The translations under genes and the position numbers were made by a program. A stretch of DNA of 64,000 nt from Mesorhizobium sp. CA14 (GTDB taxonomy: Bacteria > Pseudomonadota > Alphaproteobacteria > Rhizobiales > Rhizobiaceae), in the NCBI RefSeq assembly GCF_020165195.1, contig NZ_JAIUHR010000018.1, forward strand, positions 1 through 64,000, in the 5' to 3' direction. The notes beneath the pieces are model-generated. The model made no database searches, had not been told where the DNA came from, and was given only the letters and a program-made list of their open reading frames with translations. Of the stretch, positions 51,827 to 63,648 are shown one piece after another (position 1 is the first letter of the stretch; each line of letters begins with the position of its first letter).

Positions 51827-52566
51827 GACCGTTTGCGGATTTTCGGAGGAACGGCGCGGCGGGCGGCAGGGCCGGCGCGGCGGGCGGTCATGACGGCGCG
51901 CACATAGCCCGGCTCGCCGATGCGTATGCTGCCGTCGGGAAGTCCCAGAATACGGTCGAGCGCGATCTCGTAAAGCCTCACGCGCTTCTCCAGGGCTTCT
52001 ATGGCCATGTCCATATCCGCATTGCTGCCGCCGACAATCGCTTTGGCGACAACGTCATGGGTGGCCATGCCGAACTGCATGACGATGTCGGCGACGCCTT
52101 CCGGATCGAAGGTGCGGAAGGTTCCGTCCGCCACACCCTGCTTGATGATTTCGACCAGCAAGGGCGAAAAGGCCGCGCCGGCCGCCAGGTTGATGCGGTG
52201 GAACAGCACCAGGTTTTCCGGCCGGAACATTGTCTCGAACAGCGCCCAGGCTTCCGCCGCGGTCTCGACCTTGGCCTGGCGTGACTTCGCGAGCAGGGCG
52301 TTGAGGCGTCCAAGCGGATCGAGCGCTGGATCGCCGAGCACATCCTGAACGCCGGCCAGCGCCTGTCTGGCGAAACGCGCCGCCAATGCCTCCAGCAAGG
52401 CCTCCTTGGAGGCGAAGTAGTGATAGAAGGCGCCCTTGGAGACACCGGCGGTGGCGATGACGTCGTTGAGGCTCGCTTTGTCGTAGCCATGCGTCAGGAA
52501 CAGCGCCTGGGCATGGTCCAGCAGCTCTTCTCGCCTGAGCTCCGGGTGCTTGATGATACGTGGCAT
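51823..52566 (-). CDS. TetR family repressor
   Basis: The 247-residue protein has the TetR HTH (QALFLTHGYDKASLNDVIATAGVSKGAFYHYFASKEALLEAL, in two parts). The C-terminal helical domain is variable; the tail is Arg/Ala-rich. It is divergent from the methyltransferase-like gene at 52701, with two palindromic operators and a promoter between them, so it probably represses that gene and itself. Confidence 0.9.
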   Translation of the reverse strand: MPRIIKHPELRREELLDHAQALFLTHGYDKASLNDVIATAGVSKGAFYHYFASKEALLEALAARFARQALAGVQDVLGDPALDPLGRLNALLAKSRQAKVETAAEAWALFETMFRPENLVLFHRINLAAGAAFSPLLVEIIKQGVADGTFRTFDPEGVADIVMQFGMATHDVVAKAIVGGSNADMDMAIEALEKRVRLYEIALDRILGLPDGSIRIGEPGYVRAVMTARRAGPAARRAVPPKIRKRS

Positions 52567-52624
52567 GACGAAACCTTGTGCACGCGGCGGCCGTTTCCGT
52601 CCAGATGGCTCGCGCTGATTGCGC

Positions 52625-52664
52625 TTGAGAGTAGACCATCGGTCGGTATAATAGACCAGTGGTC
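52625..52664 (+). promoter_or_regulatory. Promoter with two TetR operators
   Basis: -35 TTGAGA (52625-52630), 16 nt, -10 TATAAT (52647-52652). Two 11-mers, GACCATCGGTC (52634-52644) and the perfect palindrome GACCAGTGGTC (52654-52664), are exactly 20 bp apart, two helical turns, and flank the -10 box. A bound TetR pair would block the gene at 52701. Confidence 0.75.
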
Positions 52665-52700
52665 GTATTCCGCCAATAACGGCGGCATGGAAGGTTGATC

Positions 52701-53375
52701 ATGATCTCGAAATTGGTTTTCCAGACATTCGTATGGTTCGGCGTCATGGGCGCGCTGCTGTTTCTGTCGGCAGGCACGCTGCACTGGACCGGAGCCTGGG
52801 TGTACATGGTCGTGATGGTCGCACTGAGTCTTACTATGGGCGTGGCGCTCGCCCGGCGCGATCCGGGCCTGATGAACGAGCGTCTCAGCCCGCCGATCCA
52901 GAAGACCCAGACAGCGGCCGACAAGATCTTGCTGAGCATATTGCTGCTCGGCATCTTCGGCTGGCTGGCCCTGATGGGTCTCGACTTCCGTTTCGGCTGG
53001 TCGGCAGCTCCCGTCTGGGTGCGGGTGGTCGGCGTGCTGGTCCTGCTCGTCGGTATCTGGATCTGCTATCTCACGATGCTGGAAAACAGCTTCGCTGCGC
53101 CTGTCGTGAAGATCCAGGACGAGCGTGGACAGAAGGTGATCACGACGGGCCCCTACGGTTACGTCCGCCATCCGATGTATGCCGGCGCCATACTCTACTT
53201 CGCCGGCACGGCGCTGCTGCTCGGCTCCTGGTGGGGGCTGGCCTCGGTCCTCGCCTTCATCGTCCTGCTCGGCATCCGCACCTTCATCGAGGAAAAGATG
53301 TTGCGGAGCGGCCTGCAGGGCTATGACGATTATGCCGCGCGCGTGCGCTACAAGCTGATCCCTATGGTCTGGTAA
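52701..53375 (+). CDS. Isoprenylcysteine methyltransferase-like membrane protein
   Basis: The 224-residue protein has several membrane helices (FVWFGVMGALLFLSAG, WVYMVVMVALSLTMG, and others) and the family's catalytic end TGPYGYVRHPMYAG plus the FIEEKMLRSGLQGYDDYAARVRYKLIP block. Bacterial members methylate unknown hydrophobic substrates or act as phospholipid methyltransferases. Probably controlled by the divergent TetR. Confidence 0.85.
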   Translation: MISKLVFQTFVWFGVMGALLFLSAGTLHWTGAWVYMVVMVALSLTMGVALARRDPGLMNERLSPPIQKTQTAADKILLSILLLGIFGWLALMGLDFRFGWSAAPVWVRVVGVLVLLVGIWICYLTMLENSFAAPVVKIQDERGQKVITTGPYGYVRHPMYAGAILYFAGTALLLGSWWGLASVLAFIVLLGIRTFIEEKMLRSGLQGYDDYAARVRYKLIPMVW

Positions 53376-53378
53376 CGA

Positions 53379-54260
53379 TCAGGCAAGGCTGCCCGCCGCC
53401 CTGGCGCGAGCCAACAAACGCTCGGCCAGACGCAAATGCGGCCGGTCGTACATCTTGCCGTCGATGCCGACGACGCCCGGATTCCCCGCCGCCGCAAAAG
53501 CATCGACGATCGCCCGCGATCGCGCGACCGCTTCGGCGGACGGCGTGAAGGCGGCATTGATGACCGGCACTTGCGTCGGATGGATCGCCATCTTGCCGGT
53601 GAAGCCGTCGCGCTCGCCCTCGCGGCATTCGGCCTCGAAGGCGGCCATGTCGCGGAAATCGGGAAAGACGGTGTCGATGGCGGCGACTTCGGCCGCGCCG
53701 GCCGCCAGAATGGTCATGCTGCGCGCCAGGCGAAACACGTCGGTGTAGCGACCGCTCCCGTCGCGGGTCGTCCGCGCGCCGATCGCCGCGGACAGATCCT
53801 CCGCGCCCCAAGTCAGGCCGGAAAGCCGCGCGCTCGTTCCGGCATAGCTCGCCGCCGCCAGCACGCCCGCCGCGGTCTCGGTGATGATCGGCAGGATTCT
53901 AATGGCGCCGTCCGGCAGCCCGTTTTCAGCCTCATGCACGCGCAGCTTTGCCGCCAGTTGCTGGACGTCCTGCCCGCTGTTCGACTTCGGCAGCATGATG
54001 CCGTCGGGCTTGGCCGGGACAAGAGCCGCAAGATCGTCGTCTGTCAGGCCGGTGGAAAGATCGTTGACCCGCACATAGATGGCCGAACCCGTCCGGTGCC
54101 TTTGGCTGGAGATGAAACCGGCCGCGGTCGCGCGCGCCGCCGCCTTGCCGGCAGCGGCAACGGAATCCTCGAGATCGACGATGACCACGTCGGCGCCGGC
54201 CTCGAGTCCCTTTTCCAGCTTGCGCTCGGAATCGCCGGGCACGAACAGCAGCGAGCGCAT
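53379..54260 (-). CDS. CoA-ester lyase of the HpcH/CitE family
   Basis: The 293-residue protein shows MRSLLFVPGDSERKLEKGLEAGADVVIVDLEDSV, the opening of citrate-lyase-beta-like enzymes, and LTWGAEDLSAAIGARTTRDG with the acidic metal ligands. It may cleave malyl-CoA or act as a thioesterase in the ethylmalonyl-CoA route. The last base of its start overlaps the stop of the MaoC gene (54260), so both are in one operon. Confidence 0.85.
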   Translation of the reverse strand: MRSLLFVPGDSERKLEKGLEAGADVVIVDLEDSVAAAGKAAARATAAGFISSQRHRTGSAIYVRVNDLSTGLTDDDLAALVPAKPDGIMLPKSNSGQDVQQLAAKLRVHEAENGLPDGAIRILPIITETAAGVLAAASYAGTSARLSGLTWGAEDLSAAIGARTTRDGSGRYTDVFRLARSMTILAAGAAEVAAIDTVFPDFRDMAAFEAECREGERDGFTGKMAIHPTQVPVINAAFTPSAEAVARSRAIVDAFAAAGNPGVVGIDGKMYDRPHLRLAERLLARARAAGSLA

Positions 54261-54712
54261 CAGGCCGCCTTCCTCAGCATCATTGCCTGCCTGGTGCATT
54301 TGGCGACAAGAACGTCATTCTGATTATAGGCGCGGTGCTCGAACTCGACGATGCCGCGATCGGGTTTCGACTTGGAGTCGCGCACGGAGACGACCGTCGT
54401 CTCGACCCGGATGGTGTCGCCGTGAAAGACGGGGTGCGGAAACACCGTTTCCTTCATGCCGAGATTGGCGACCGTGGTGCCGAGGGTGATGTCGTTCACC
54501 GAGATGCCGATCATCAGGCCGAGCGTGAACAGCGAATTCACCAGCGGCTTGCCCCACTCGGTTTTCGCGGCAAAGTCGAAATCGATGTGCAAAGGCTGCG
54601 GGTTGAGCGTCATCACCGAAAACAGCATGTTGTCGCTCTCGGTCACGGTCTTGCGCAGCGTGTGGTGGAAGACATGGCCGACGACAAACTCTTCCAGATA
54701 AAGTCCGGCCAT
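54260..54712 (-). CDS. MaoC-type dehydratase
   Basis: The 150-residue protein has the hotdog fold pattern: YLEEFVVGHVFHHTLRKTVTESDNMLFS, NPQPLHIDFDFAAKTEWGKPLVNSLFTLGL with the catalytic Asp/His, and HPVFHGDTIRVETTV. MaoC enzymes hydrate enoyl-CoA; next to a malyl-CoA-type lyase it may act on mesaconyl-CoA. It precedes the lyase gene in transcription. Confidence 0.85.
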   Translation of the reverse strand: MAGLYLEEFVVGHVFHHTLRKTVTESDNMLFSVMTLNPQPLHIDFDFAAKTEWGKPLVNSLFTLGLMIGISVNDITLGTTVANLGMKETVFPHPVFHGDTIRVETTVVSVRDSKSKPDRGIVEFEHRAYNQNDVLVAKCTRQAMMLRKAA

Positions 54713-54864
54713 CGCTCGATCTCCTCCAATGTCCTAGCTTGATAGGCGTTGGCTGCGCCCCCATCAAGCCGGTTAAGAAACATGGTGAACCGTTCGTAAA
54801 CCATTTCCAGCCTACCGTTCACGACGGGGCCGGGATCTTTCCGGCGAGGGCGTAGCTGGTCAGT

Positions 54865-55986
54865 ATGATTGTTTCGCACTTTCTAAAATGGGTTGATACG
54901 GCAAGGGTTTCCGAGCGCGCCGCCGCCGCGAGCGCGTTGGCGCGCGCCTATATCAATTCCGATCTGCCGTTCGAGGATCGCTGCGCCGCAGAGGCGGCGC
55001 TGACGCTGCTTCTGGACGACGCTTCCTCCAAAGTGCGCCTGGCGCTTGCCGAGGCGCTGTCGATGAGCCATCACGCGCCGCCGCAGGTGATCAGCGCTCT
55101 GGCCGCCGACCAGCCGGAAGTGGCGGCGCTGGTGCTCGCGCGTTCGCCGCTGCTTACCGATGCCGACCTGGTCGAGCGCGTCGCCTGCGGCCATAAGGCG
55201 ACGCAGAAGCTAATCGCCAACCGTCCGGTCGTCTCGATGTCGCTGGCGGCGGCGATCGCCGAGATCGGCGAAGCGGAAGCCTGCGCCGCGCTGATCGGCA
55301 ACAGTGGCGCCGAGATCGCTTCGCTGAGCTTCCGCCGCATGGCCGAGCGGCACGGCCACCTGCCGCTGGTGCGCGAGGCGCTGATCGCCGATCGACGCCT
55401 GCCGGCCGACTGCCGGCACATGTTGCTGGTCAAGCTCGGCGAGACCTTGAAAGGTTCGCCGCTGGTGCTGGCGATGATGGGGGCGGCGCGCGCCGATCGC
55501 GTCATGCGCGATGCCTGCGTGAAAGCCTCGGTCACGCTGATCGAGGGAACGCGCATGGAAGAGCATGCCGCACTGATCGAGCATCTGCGGCTGCGCGGAG
55601 ATCTCACCGCCGGTTTCATCATCCGCACCATCGCGCATGGCAAGGTGGACTTCTTCGGCTCGACCCTGGTGGCTCTAGCCCGACAATCCGAGCAACGGGT
55701 GACGGCACTTCTCGCCGGCGGGCACGACGTTGCGCTGCAGGCGCTGTTCCGCAGCGCCGGGCTTGCGCCGGCCACGCATCGCATCATCCTGAGGGCGCTG
55801 AAAGTCTGGCGCGAGGTGGCCAACGGCCGGCGTGTGGCCGGCGTTCAGGAAGTGAGCTGGCTGATGCTGAAGGAGCTCGGCGGCCAAGCGGCCGAGGGCG
55901 ATCTCGCAGGGTTGGTGAAGTCGATCCATCTCGACGCGCTGCGTGAAAACGCGCGTGGGCACGCGCTGGCCATCGCCGCCGCCTAA
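54865..55986 (+). CDS. DUF2336 protein
   Basis: The 373-residue protein belongs to the alpha-helical DUF2336 family: SERAAAASALARAYI, FEDRCAAEAALTLLLDDASSKVRLALAEAL, then repeated HEAT-like helices (ALADQPEVAALVLARSP). DUF2336 proteins are common in alphaproteobacteria and poorly studied; a scaffold role is likely. It runs divergently from the MaoC gene and convergently to the VOC gene. Confidence 0.8.
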   Translation: MIVSHFLKWVDTARVSERAAAASALARAYINSDLPFEDRCAAEAALTLLLDDASSKVRLALAEALSMSHHAPPQVISALAADQPEVAALVLARSPLLTDADLVERVACGHKATQKLIANRPVVSMSLAAAIAEIGEAEACAALIGNSGAEIASLSFRRMAERHGHLPLVREALIADRRLPADCRHMLLVKLGETLKGSPLVLAMMGAARADRVMRDACVKASVTLIEGTRMEEHAALIEHLRLRGDLTAGFIIRTIAHGKVDFFGSTLVALARQSEQRVTALLAGGHDVALQALFRSAGLAPATHRIILRALKVWREVANGRRVAGVQEVSWLMLKELGGQAAEGDLAGLVKSIHLDALRENARGHALAIAAA

Positions 55987-56002
55987 GGACACGTATCACG
56001 TC

Positions 56003-56440
56003 TCAGCCGAGCTCCTGGGCGAGTCCGATAAGAAGCCCTTCAGGCCCACGGATGTAGCAAAGCCGATACGCGTCCTTATACCGGACCACTTCGCCGACGA
56101 GCTCGGCGCCGCGCTTGCGGAGCCTCTCCAGCGTGTCGTCGATGTCGTCCACGGCGAACATGACGCGGAGATAGCCCAATGCATTCACAGGGGCATTGCG
56201 GTGATCCGCCGCCACAGGGGGCGTGATGAAGCGGGACAGTTCGAGCCGGCTGTGGCCGTCGGGCGTGCGCATCATGGCGATCTCGACGTGCTGGTCGCCG
56301 AGTCCGGTGACACGCCCGGCCCATTCTCCTTCGATCGAGGCACGCCCTTCGAGTTCAAGACCGAGCTCGCGAAAGAAATCAACCGTGCTATCGAGGTCAT
56401 CGACGACGATTCCGACGTTGTCCATCCGTTTGAGCGCCAT
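56003..56440 (-). CDS. VOC/glyoxalase family protein
   Basis: The 145-residue protein has the vicinal-oxygen-chelate fold: VGIVVDDLDSTVDFFRELG, HVEIAMMRTPDGHSRLELSRF and YIRGPEGLLIGLAQELG with metal ligands His and Glu. Members include methylmalonyl-CoA epimerase, glyoxalase and resistance proteins; the substrate is not evident. Confidence 0.8.
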   Translation of the reverse strand: MALKRMDNVGIVVDDLDSTVDFFRELGLELEGRASIEGEWAGRVTGLGDQHVEIAMMRTPDGHSRLELSRFITPPVAADHRNAPVNALGYLRVMFAVDDIDDTLERLRKRGAELVGEVVRYKDAYRLCYIRGPEGLLIGLAQELG

Positions 56441-56521
56441 GTGTCCAACCTAAAAGGTGTCGACGAGTCCAGCAAGGACCTATTCTCGGAAAGGGCCCAA
56501 ACCAGACACGTCCCGAGGTGG

Positions 56522-58618
56522 TTAAGCGCGACCCTTCGCGAAGAAATCCGGGTAATCTTCCATCGCCGCGGCGATGATGCGCAGCGAGGCGGCGATCTGC
56601 AGTATTTCGAGCCGATCGCTGCGTTGGGCGATGCTGGCCGCGTATTGCCTCGCCACCGCGATGGTCGCGGTCTGCGGCTCGCCCGGTTGCCGAAACAGCA
56701 ATTCGCGCGCCAGGCCGCGCAGGAAATTGCCGATGGACTCGACTGTTTCGTGCGGGACGGCGGAGTTCAGTTGCGCGTGGCGCAGCCGCAGCACTTCCAG
56801 CCCGACGGTGACGGCCGCGATGCTTCCGCCGAGAATGGGATCGCCCTTGCGGCCCGTCTGCTGCACCTGCGGCATCAACTGGTTGATCCGGTCATAGGCG
56901 AGGCTTTCGAAGGCCGAACGGCGGGGAATGCGCTCATGCAGGCAAAGCCGGGCCAGGTCCTCGCGCATCGCCTGCGAGATGCGCTCCATGGTGGCCCAGG
57001 GATCGGCCGGCAGCACGACGATGAAGACGCCGATGGCAATCAGGATGCCGACCAGGATCGAGGCTGAGCCGGCGAAGAACGGCCCGGGATCATAGACCAT
57101 CTGCTGATGCGGGCTGAGGAAGGCGAGGAAGTTGATGGCGAAGGCGGTGGCGACGCCGACATGGCGCGGATTGGCCATGCCGAGCGCCGCGGGCACCAGG
57201 ATCGGCACGACGAAAAGCGTGAACCAGCCGAAGCCCGGCAGCGCCGGCAGCGCGACCTGGCCGACAAGGAAGGCAAAAGGCAGCGCGATCAGCGTGCCGG
57301 TGAAAAAACCCCAGGCGGACTGCACGGGATCCGGGCGCGATGCGAACAGGCTGGAGACGACGGCGACCAGGATGACGGTGCCGGCCGCTTCTGACCATCT
57401 GGTCGTCAGCCAGAAGATCGCCACGAGCAACGTCGCCAGCGCCGCGCGCACGGCATTGCGCCATGCGGCCTGATAGTCGCGGTGGACAACCAGCGCCGGC
57501 TGGCCCCGCTCGCTCGATTTGCGGGAGACGGGCGAACGAAGCGCCTCCAGCCCGCGCATCACCTGCTTCAGCGCCTCGGCGAAATCGCCGGCGATGGTCA
57601 GGCGGGTGATGGTGCCGACCTTGTCTTCGCCGGCATCGTGGGAGCCCGTATCGTTCGGCTGGGTATCTGTGGGCAGGTCCGGCATCTCCCGGGCCTTGCT
57701 GGCGATCGCATCGAGCCGTGCCACCCAGGGCCCGGTATCGTCGAGCGCGCCGGGCGTCGCCGTCAGTTCACCGACGAAGGCTTTCAATTCGCTGCGCATG
57801 GGAATGAGCGCTGCGTTCTTCGGCCTGCGGTGGCTGTGCAATGCGCGCGCCGCCGAAAGCGCCCACAGAAGCTGACCGATCGTGCGCCGCACCGGATGGG
57901 CGCGGGTGGCGAAGCTCGGCGCTTCCAGCCGCGCATAGGTGCGCATCTCGGCGAGCGTCTGGGCATCGGCGATCAGCTTGCGCTGGAGCGCGGCGAGGCT
58001 TGCCGGGTCGCCGCCGGAGAAGGCGCCGCCAGCATATTCGGCGAGGTCGAGGATGCTGCGCTTCAACCTGGAAATGATGGCGTCGGCCGCGAGCTTTGGC
58101 AGGACCAACCGGCTGGTGACGCCGGCGCAGACGATGCCGAGCACGATCTCCGCGCAACGCGCGACGGCGAGGTCGACGACAACATGCGGTTGTCCGAGGG
58201 CCGGCAGGCTGATGATCATCGCCGTATAGCCGGCAAGCGCGGCGCCATAGGCTTCCGGGTTGCGCAATAGCGACGAGACCAGCGTGCAGACGCCGATCCA
58301 GAGCGCCAGCACGCTCACCAGCAGCCAGGGATTGGCGCCGAACAGCGATGTGATGCCGACGGCCGCCAGGCCGCCGGCCAGCGTGCCGAGCAGCCTGTAG
58401 AAGCCCTTTGCCAGCACCATGCCGGCGACCGGCTGCGCGACGATGAACACCGTCATCATCGCCCATTGCGGATGGTCGAGCTTCAGCGCGTAGGCGGCAA
58501 GTAGCGCGACCAGTCCGGCCGAAACCGTGCGCAGGGCAAAAATCCAGTCCGAACGGGTCGGCTGCGTCAGACCGCTTAAGGGCGTCTCGATAAGCTCTTT
58601 CAACCGCGTCCAGGTCAC
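56522..58618 (-). CDS. FUSC family membrane protein
   Basis: The 698-residue protein has two sets of about six membrane helices (VSAGLVALLAAYALKL, WAMMTVFIVAQPVAGMV; later ATLLVAIFWLTTRW, FLVGQVALPALPGFGWF) separated by soluble regions. This is the fusaric-acid-resistance / aromatic-acid-exporter (AaeB) architecture. It probably exports aromatic acids. No partner membrane-fusion gene is adjacent. Confidence 0.85.
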   Translation of the reverse strand: MTWTRLKELIETPLSGLTQPTRSDWIFALRTVSAGLVALLAAYALKLDHPQWAMMTVFIVAQPVAGMVLAKGFYRLLGTLAGGLAAVGITSLFGANPWLLVSVLALWIGVCTLVSSLLRNPEAYGAALAGYTAMIISLPALGQPHVVVDLAVARCAEIVLGIVCAGVTSRLVLPKLAADAIISRLKRSILDLAEYAGGAFSGGDPASLAALQRKLIADAQTLAEMRTYARLEAPSFATRAHPVRRTIGQLLWALSAARALHSHRRPKNAALIPMRSELKAFVGELTATPGALDDTGPWVARLDAIASKAREMPDLPTDTQPNDTGSHDAGEDKVGTITRLTIAGDFAEALKQVMRGLEALRSPVSRKSSERGQPALVVHRDYQAAWRNAVRAALATLLVAIFWLTTRWSEAAGTVILVAVVSSLFASRPDPVQSAWGFFTGTLIALPFAFLVGQVALPALPGFGWFTLFVVPILVPAALGMANPRHVGVATAFAINFLAFLSPHQQMVYDPGPFFAGSASILVGILIAIGVFIVVLPADPWATMERISQAMREDLARLCLHERIPRRSAFESLAYDRINQLMPQVQQTGRKGDPILGGSIAAVTVGLEVLRLRHAQLNSAVPHETVESIGNFLRGLARELLFRQPGEPQTATIAVARQYAASIAQRSDRLEILQIAASLRIIAAAMEDYPDFFAKGRA

Positions 58619-58660
58619 ACCGGTTCTCCGTGCCGGAGACTGTTATGGACCGGCAGGCGA

Positions 58661-60715
<2,055 letters not shown>

Positions 60716-60948
60716 GCTGGGCCTAGCGTCCGGTAATGCGAATCATTCCTCGATACTGCCACGCTTTTGGCGGGCGAACGAGTTCCTGTTCCGTTCAGGG
60801 ATAAAACTGTCTCTTATTCCAAAACCATTCGATAACCAAGCCGGCCGAAATAGGGCGATCGGCGGGTCGCGGGATTCCTGATTCTTTAACATTAACGCCT
60901 AGCGTGAGACCCAACTAACAAAAGACCACGGGCGTCAGGGGTTTCGTT

Positions 60949-61890
60949 GTGAGGGGCAGGGCCATAACCATGATCGGCATCGCCGCCGTTTTCGGCGCGA
61001 TCTCGATCTTTGCGGCGGATTTCTGGGTCAAGAGCCAGGCAAAGGCTCAGCCCGAGGTCAAGGTCGTGTCCGTCACCGCGCCGCAGCAGCCCAAGGTCGA
61101 GTTCAAGACCATCGTGGTGGCGCAAGCGCCGCTGCGTTACGGCATGGAGCTCGCACGGCCGCAGCTCGCCGAGATTCCGTGGCCGCAGGACTCCCTGCCG
61201 CAGGGCGCTTTCCCGACGATCGACAAGCTGCTCGCGGACGGCGGCCGGGTCGTGCTGTCGCCGATTGAGGTCAACGAACCGGTGCTGCTCACCAAGCTGT
61301 CAGGGCCGAACGGCCGCGCCACCCTTTCCAACATGCTGTCGCCGGGAATGCGGGCCGTCACCGTCCGCACGGACGAGATCGCCGGTGTCGGTGGCTTCAT
61401 CACGCCGGGAGACCGCGTCGACGTCGTGCTGACGCGCGACGCCGGGGATATCCAGGAAGTGTCTAAGAATGCTCAAGGGGCTGCCGGCTCGACCGTCACG
61501 TCCGAGATCGTCGTCTCCGATGCCAAGGTGCTTTCGGTCGGACAGGGCGCCGACGAGCGCAAGACCGAGCCACAGGTCGCCAATTCCGTGACCCTCGAAG
61601 TCACCAATGAAGGGGCGCAGAAAGTGGCGCTTGCCCGCACCGTCGGCACGTTGTCGTTGTCGCTGCGGTCGGCCGCCGACGCAACCGCCAGCAATGGCGG
61701 GCTTACGACCATCTCGTCCTTCGGCGGCTCGGTTGCCGCAAATGCGCAGGCGAGCGCCGCCTCGCTCGTCAATGCGGTGACGAAGGATCAGGACGAGCCG
61801 AAATTCAGGACGGTGATCGTGACGCGCGGCGACAAGGTCGAAGAATACAAGGTTCCCTCACGGCAACCGCCGCAGGAACTGCAGCAATAG
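60949..61890 (+). CDS. cpaB: Flp pilus assembly protein CpaB
   Basis: The 313-residue protein has one N-terminal membrane helix (ITMIGIAAVFGAISIFAADFWV) and the SAF and CpaB domains: YGMELARPQLAEIPWPQD, PIEVNEPVLLTKLSGPNGRATLS, and TPGDRVDVVLTRD. The C-terminal part is Ser/Ala-rich. It is the periplasmic connector of the Tad pilus. The start is GTG 60949 or ATG 60970. It begins the cpa operon. Confidence 0.9.
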   Translation: MRGRAITMIGIAAVFGAISIFAADFWVKSQAKAQPEVKVVSVTAPQQPKVEFKTIVVAQAPLRYGMELARPQLAEIPWPQDSLPQGAFPTIDKLLADGGRVVLSPIEVNEPVLLTKLSGPNGRATLSNMLSPGMRAVTVRTDEIAGVGGFITPGDRVDVVLTRDAGDIQEVSKNAQGAAGSTVTSEIVVSDAKVLSVGQGADERKTEPQVANSVTLEVTNEGAQKVALARTVGTLSLSLRSAADATASNGGLTTISSFGGSVAANAQASAASLVNAVTKDQDEPKFRTVIVTRGDKVEEYKVPSRQPPQELQQ

Positions 61891-61919
61891 CCGGTGGGGA
61901 CCGGCAGGGACAGGGCAAG

Positions 61920-63359
61920 ATGTTCGGGTTTGATGTATTTCGGACGACCGGGGGATGGCGTCTTCTCGGCGCGATCGCGCTGGCGGCGGCAATGCTCGGC
62001 GTCGCCGCGCCGGCAAGGGCGGGCAATGACGTCGTCTATGTCTCGGCGAACAAGAACGCCTCGATCAAGGTCGCCAAGGGCAAGCCGAAGACGATCATGA
62101 CGAGCGCCGCCTTCTACCAGATCGTCATCGGCGATCCGGAGATCGCCAACGTCAACCCGCTGACCGACAAGTCCTTCTATGTGCTTGGCAACAATCTGGG
62201 CACCACCGGCATTGCCCTGTTCGACCAGAACAAGCAGCTTGTCGGCACCATCGACATCGAGGTGACGCTGGATACCGACCAACTGGCCAGCACCATCCGC
62301 GCCAGCGTGCCCGACGCCAAGATCAAGGTCGGCTCGGCGAACGGGCGCGTCGTGCTGTCGGGCGAGGCCGACGATGCGGTCGCCGCCGACAAGGCCAGCA
62401 AGATCGCGTCGCGCTTTTCCGGCAACGAGGAAGTCATCAACTCGGTCAATATCTCGTCATCGCAGCAGGTGCAGCTCAACGTCCGCTTCGTCGAGATCAA
62501 CCGTCAGGCCGGCCAGGACCTCGGCGCCAAATATGCCGCCAATTTCGCCTATGGCATCGGTAACCGCAAAGTCGTGCTGAACCCGGGTGGGGGAGACCTG
62601 CCGGCTGCCGGAACAGGCGAGATCATCGGCAGCCTGCTGTCGAACGGCGTTTCGATCGACATCGCCATCAAGGCGCTGGAGGAGCGCGGTCTGGCGCGGC
62701 GGCTGGCGGAGCCGAACCTGATTGCGCGTTCGGGCCAGACCGCGAGCTTCCTTGCCGGCGGCGAGTTCCCGATCCCGGTTTCCGAGGACAATGGCAAGAT
62801 CAGCGTCACCTACAAGAAGTATGGCGTCGGCCTGGATTTCACGCCGACGGTGCTGAAGGACGGGCTGGTAAGCCTCGACATCGCGCCGGAAGTGTCCTCG
62901 ATCGACCCGTCCGCTTCCATCCAGGTCAGCAGCGGCATTTCCATTCCGGCCTTCATCGTGCGCCGCGCCAGGACATCGGTCGACCTCAAGAACGGGCAGA
63001 GCTTCATGATCGCCGGTCTTCTGCAGTCGCAGAACGACATCACGACGTCGCGGGTGCCGGGGATCGGCAAGCTGCCGGTGCTCGGTCCGCTGTTTTCCTC
63101 GAAATCCTATCAGCGGCGCGAGACCGATCTGGTCATCATCGTCACGCCTTACCTGGTCAAGCCGGTCGATCCATCGAAGAAGATGGCCGAGCCGACCGAC
63201 GGCACCCAGCCGGCAAGTCCCGCCGACTATTTCCTGAACAACACCGAGGAAGTGGACGCCTCGGCGTCCAAGCGTCCGGTGGCGCTGGCAGACGGCAGCG
63301 CCGCCCGCCCGGTAGCTGCCGCCAAGTCCGGCCACTTCCTCGATCTGCCAAAGGACTAA
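61920..63359 (+). CDS. cpaC: Flp pilus secretin CpaC
   Basis: The 479-residue protein has a signal peptide (LLGAIALAAAMLGVAAPARAG), the N-terminal BON/pilus part (FYQIVIGDPEIANVNPLTDKSF) and the secretin domain (VQLNVRFVEINRQAGQDLGAKY, FLAGGEFPIPV, VPGIGKLPVLGPLFSSKSYQRRETDLVIIVTPYLV). It forms the outer-membrane ring of the Tad pilus. It follows cpaB by 29 nt. Confidence 0.95.
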   Translation: MFGFDVFRTTGGWRLLGAIALAAAMLGVAAPARAGNDVVYVSANKNASIKVAKGKPKTIMTSAAFYQIVIGDPEIANVNPLTDKSFYVLGNNLGTTGIALFDQNKQLVGTIDIEVTLDTDQLASTIRASVPDAKIKVGSANGRVVLSGEADDAVAADKASKIASRFSGNEEVINSVNISSSQQVQLNVRFVEINRQAGQDLGAKYAANFAYGIGNRKVVLNPGGGDLPAAGTGEIIGSLLSNGVSIDIAIKALEERGLARRLAEPNLIARSGQTASFLAGGEFPIPVSEDNGKISVTYKKYGVGLDFTPTVLKDGLVSLDIAPEVSSIDPSASIQVSSGISIPAFIVRRARTSVDLKNGQSFMIAGLLQSQNDITTSRVPGIGKLPVLGPLFSSKSYQRRETDLVIIVTPYLVKPVDPSKKMAEPTDGTQPASPADYFLNNTEEVDASASKRPVALADGSAARPVAAAKSGHFLDLPKD

Positions 63360-63362
63360 GCC

Positions 63363-63635
63363 ATGCGCATCCCCGCTTGCATCGCTCTGCTCCTGGCCGG
63401 TTTCGCCGGCGGTTGCACCAGCGACGACTATGTACGCGCCGAAGGGGTGACCTTGGCGGCCGGCAACGCGCAGGCATCCAACACTGTCATGCAGATGGTC
63501 GATCCATGGAAGTATGGCGTGCAGAACACAAGGCTTCTGGTGCCTGCCCAGCGTCCGGGTCCCGGGAGCGCTGCCGTCGGCGCGAAAGCCGGCTCCGCGC
63601 CGTCGTCGACGACATCATCAACCACATCGAACTGA
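63363..63635 (+). CDS. Small pilus-operon lipoprotein
   Basis: The 90-residue protein has a lipoprotein signal (MRIPACIALLLAGFAGGC, Cys at 18), then GVTLAAGNAQASNTVMQMVDPW and a Ser/Thr-rich end. It lies between cpaC and cpaE, where CpaD-like lipoproteins are found, but it is much shorter than CpaD (usually over 200 residues). The role is unknown; probably an accessory of the pilus. Confidence 0.65.
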   Translation: MRIPACIALLLAGFAGGCTSDDYVRAEGVTLAAGNAQASNTVMQMVDPWKYGVQNTRLLVPAQRPGPGSAAVGAKAGSAPSSTTSSTTSN

Positions 63636-63648
63636 TGGGCTGACGCCG

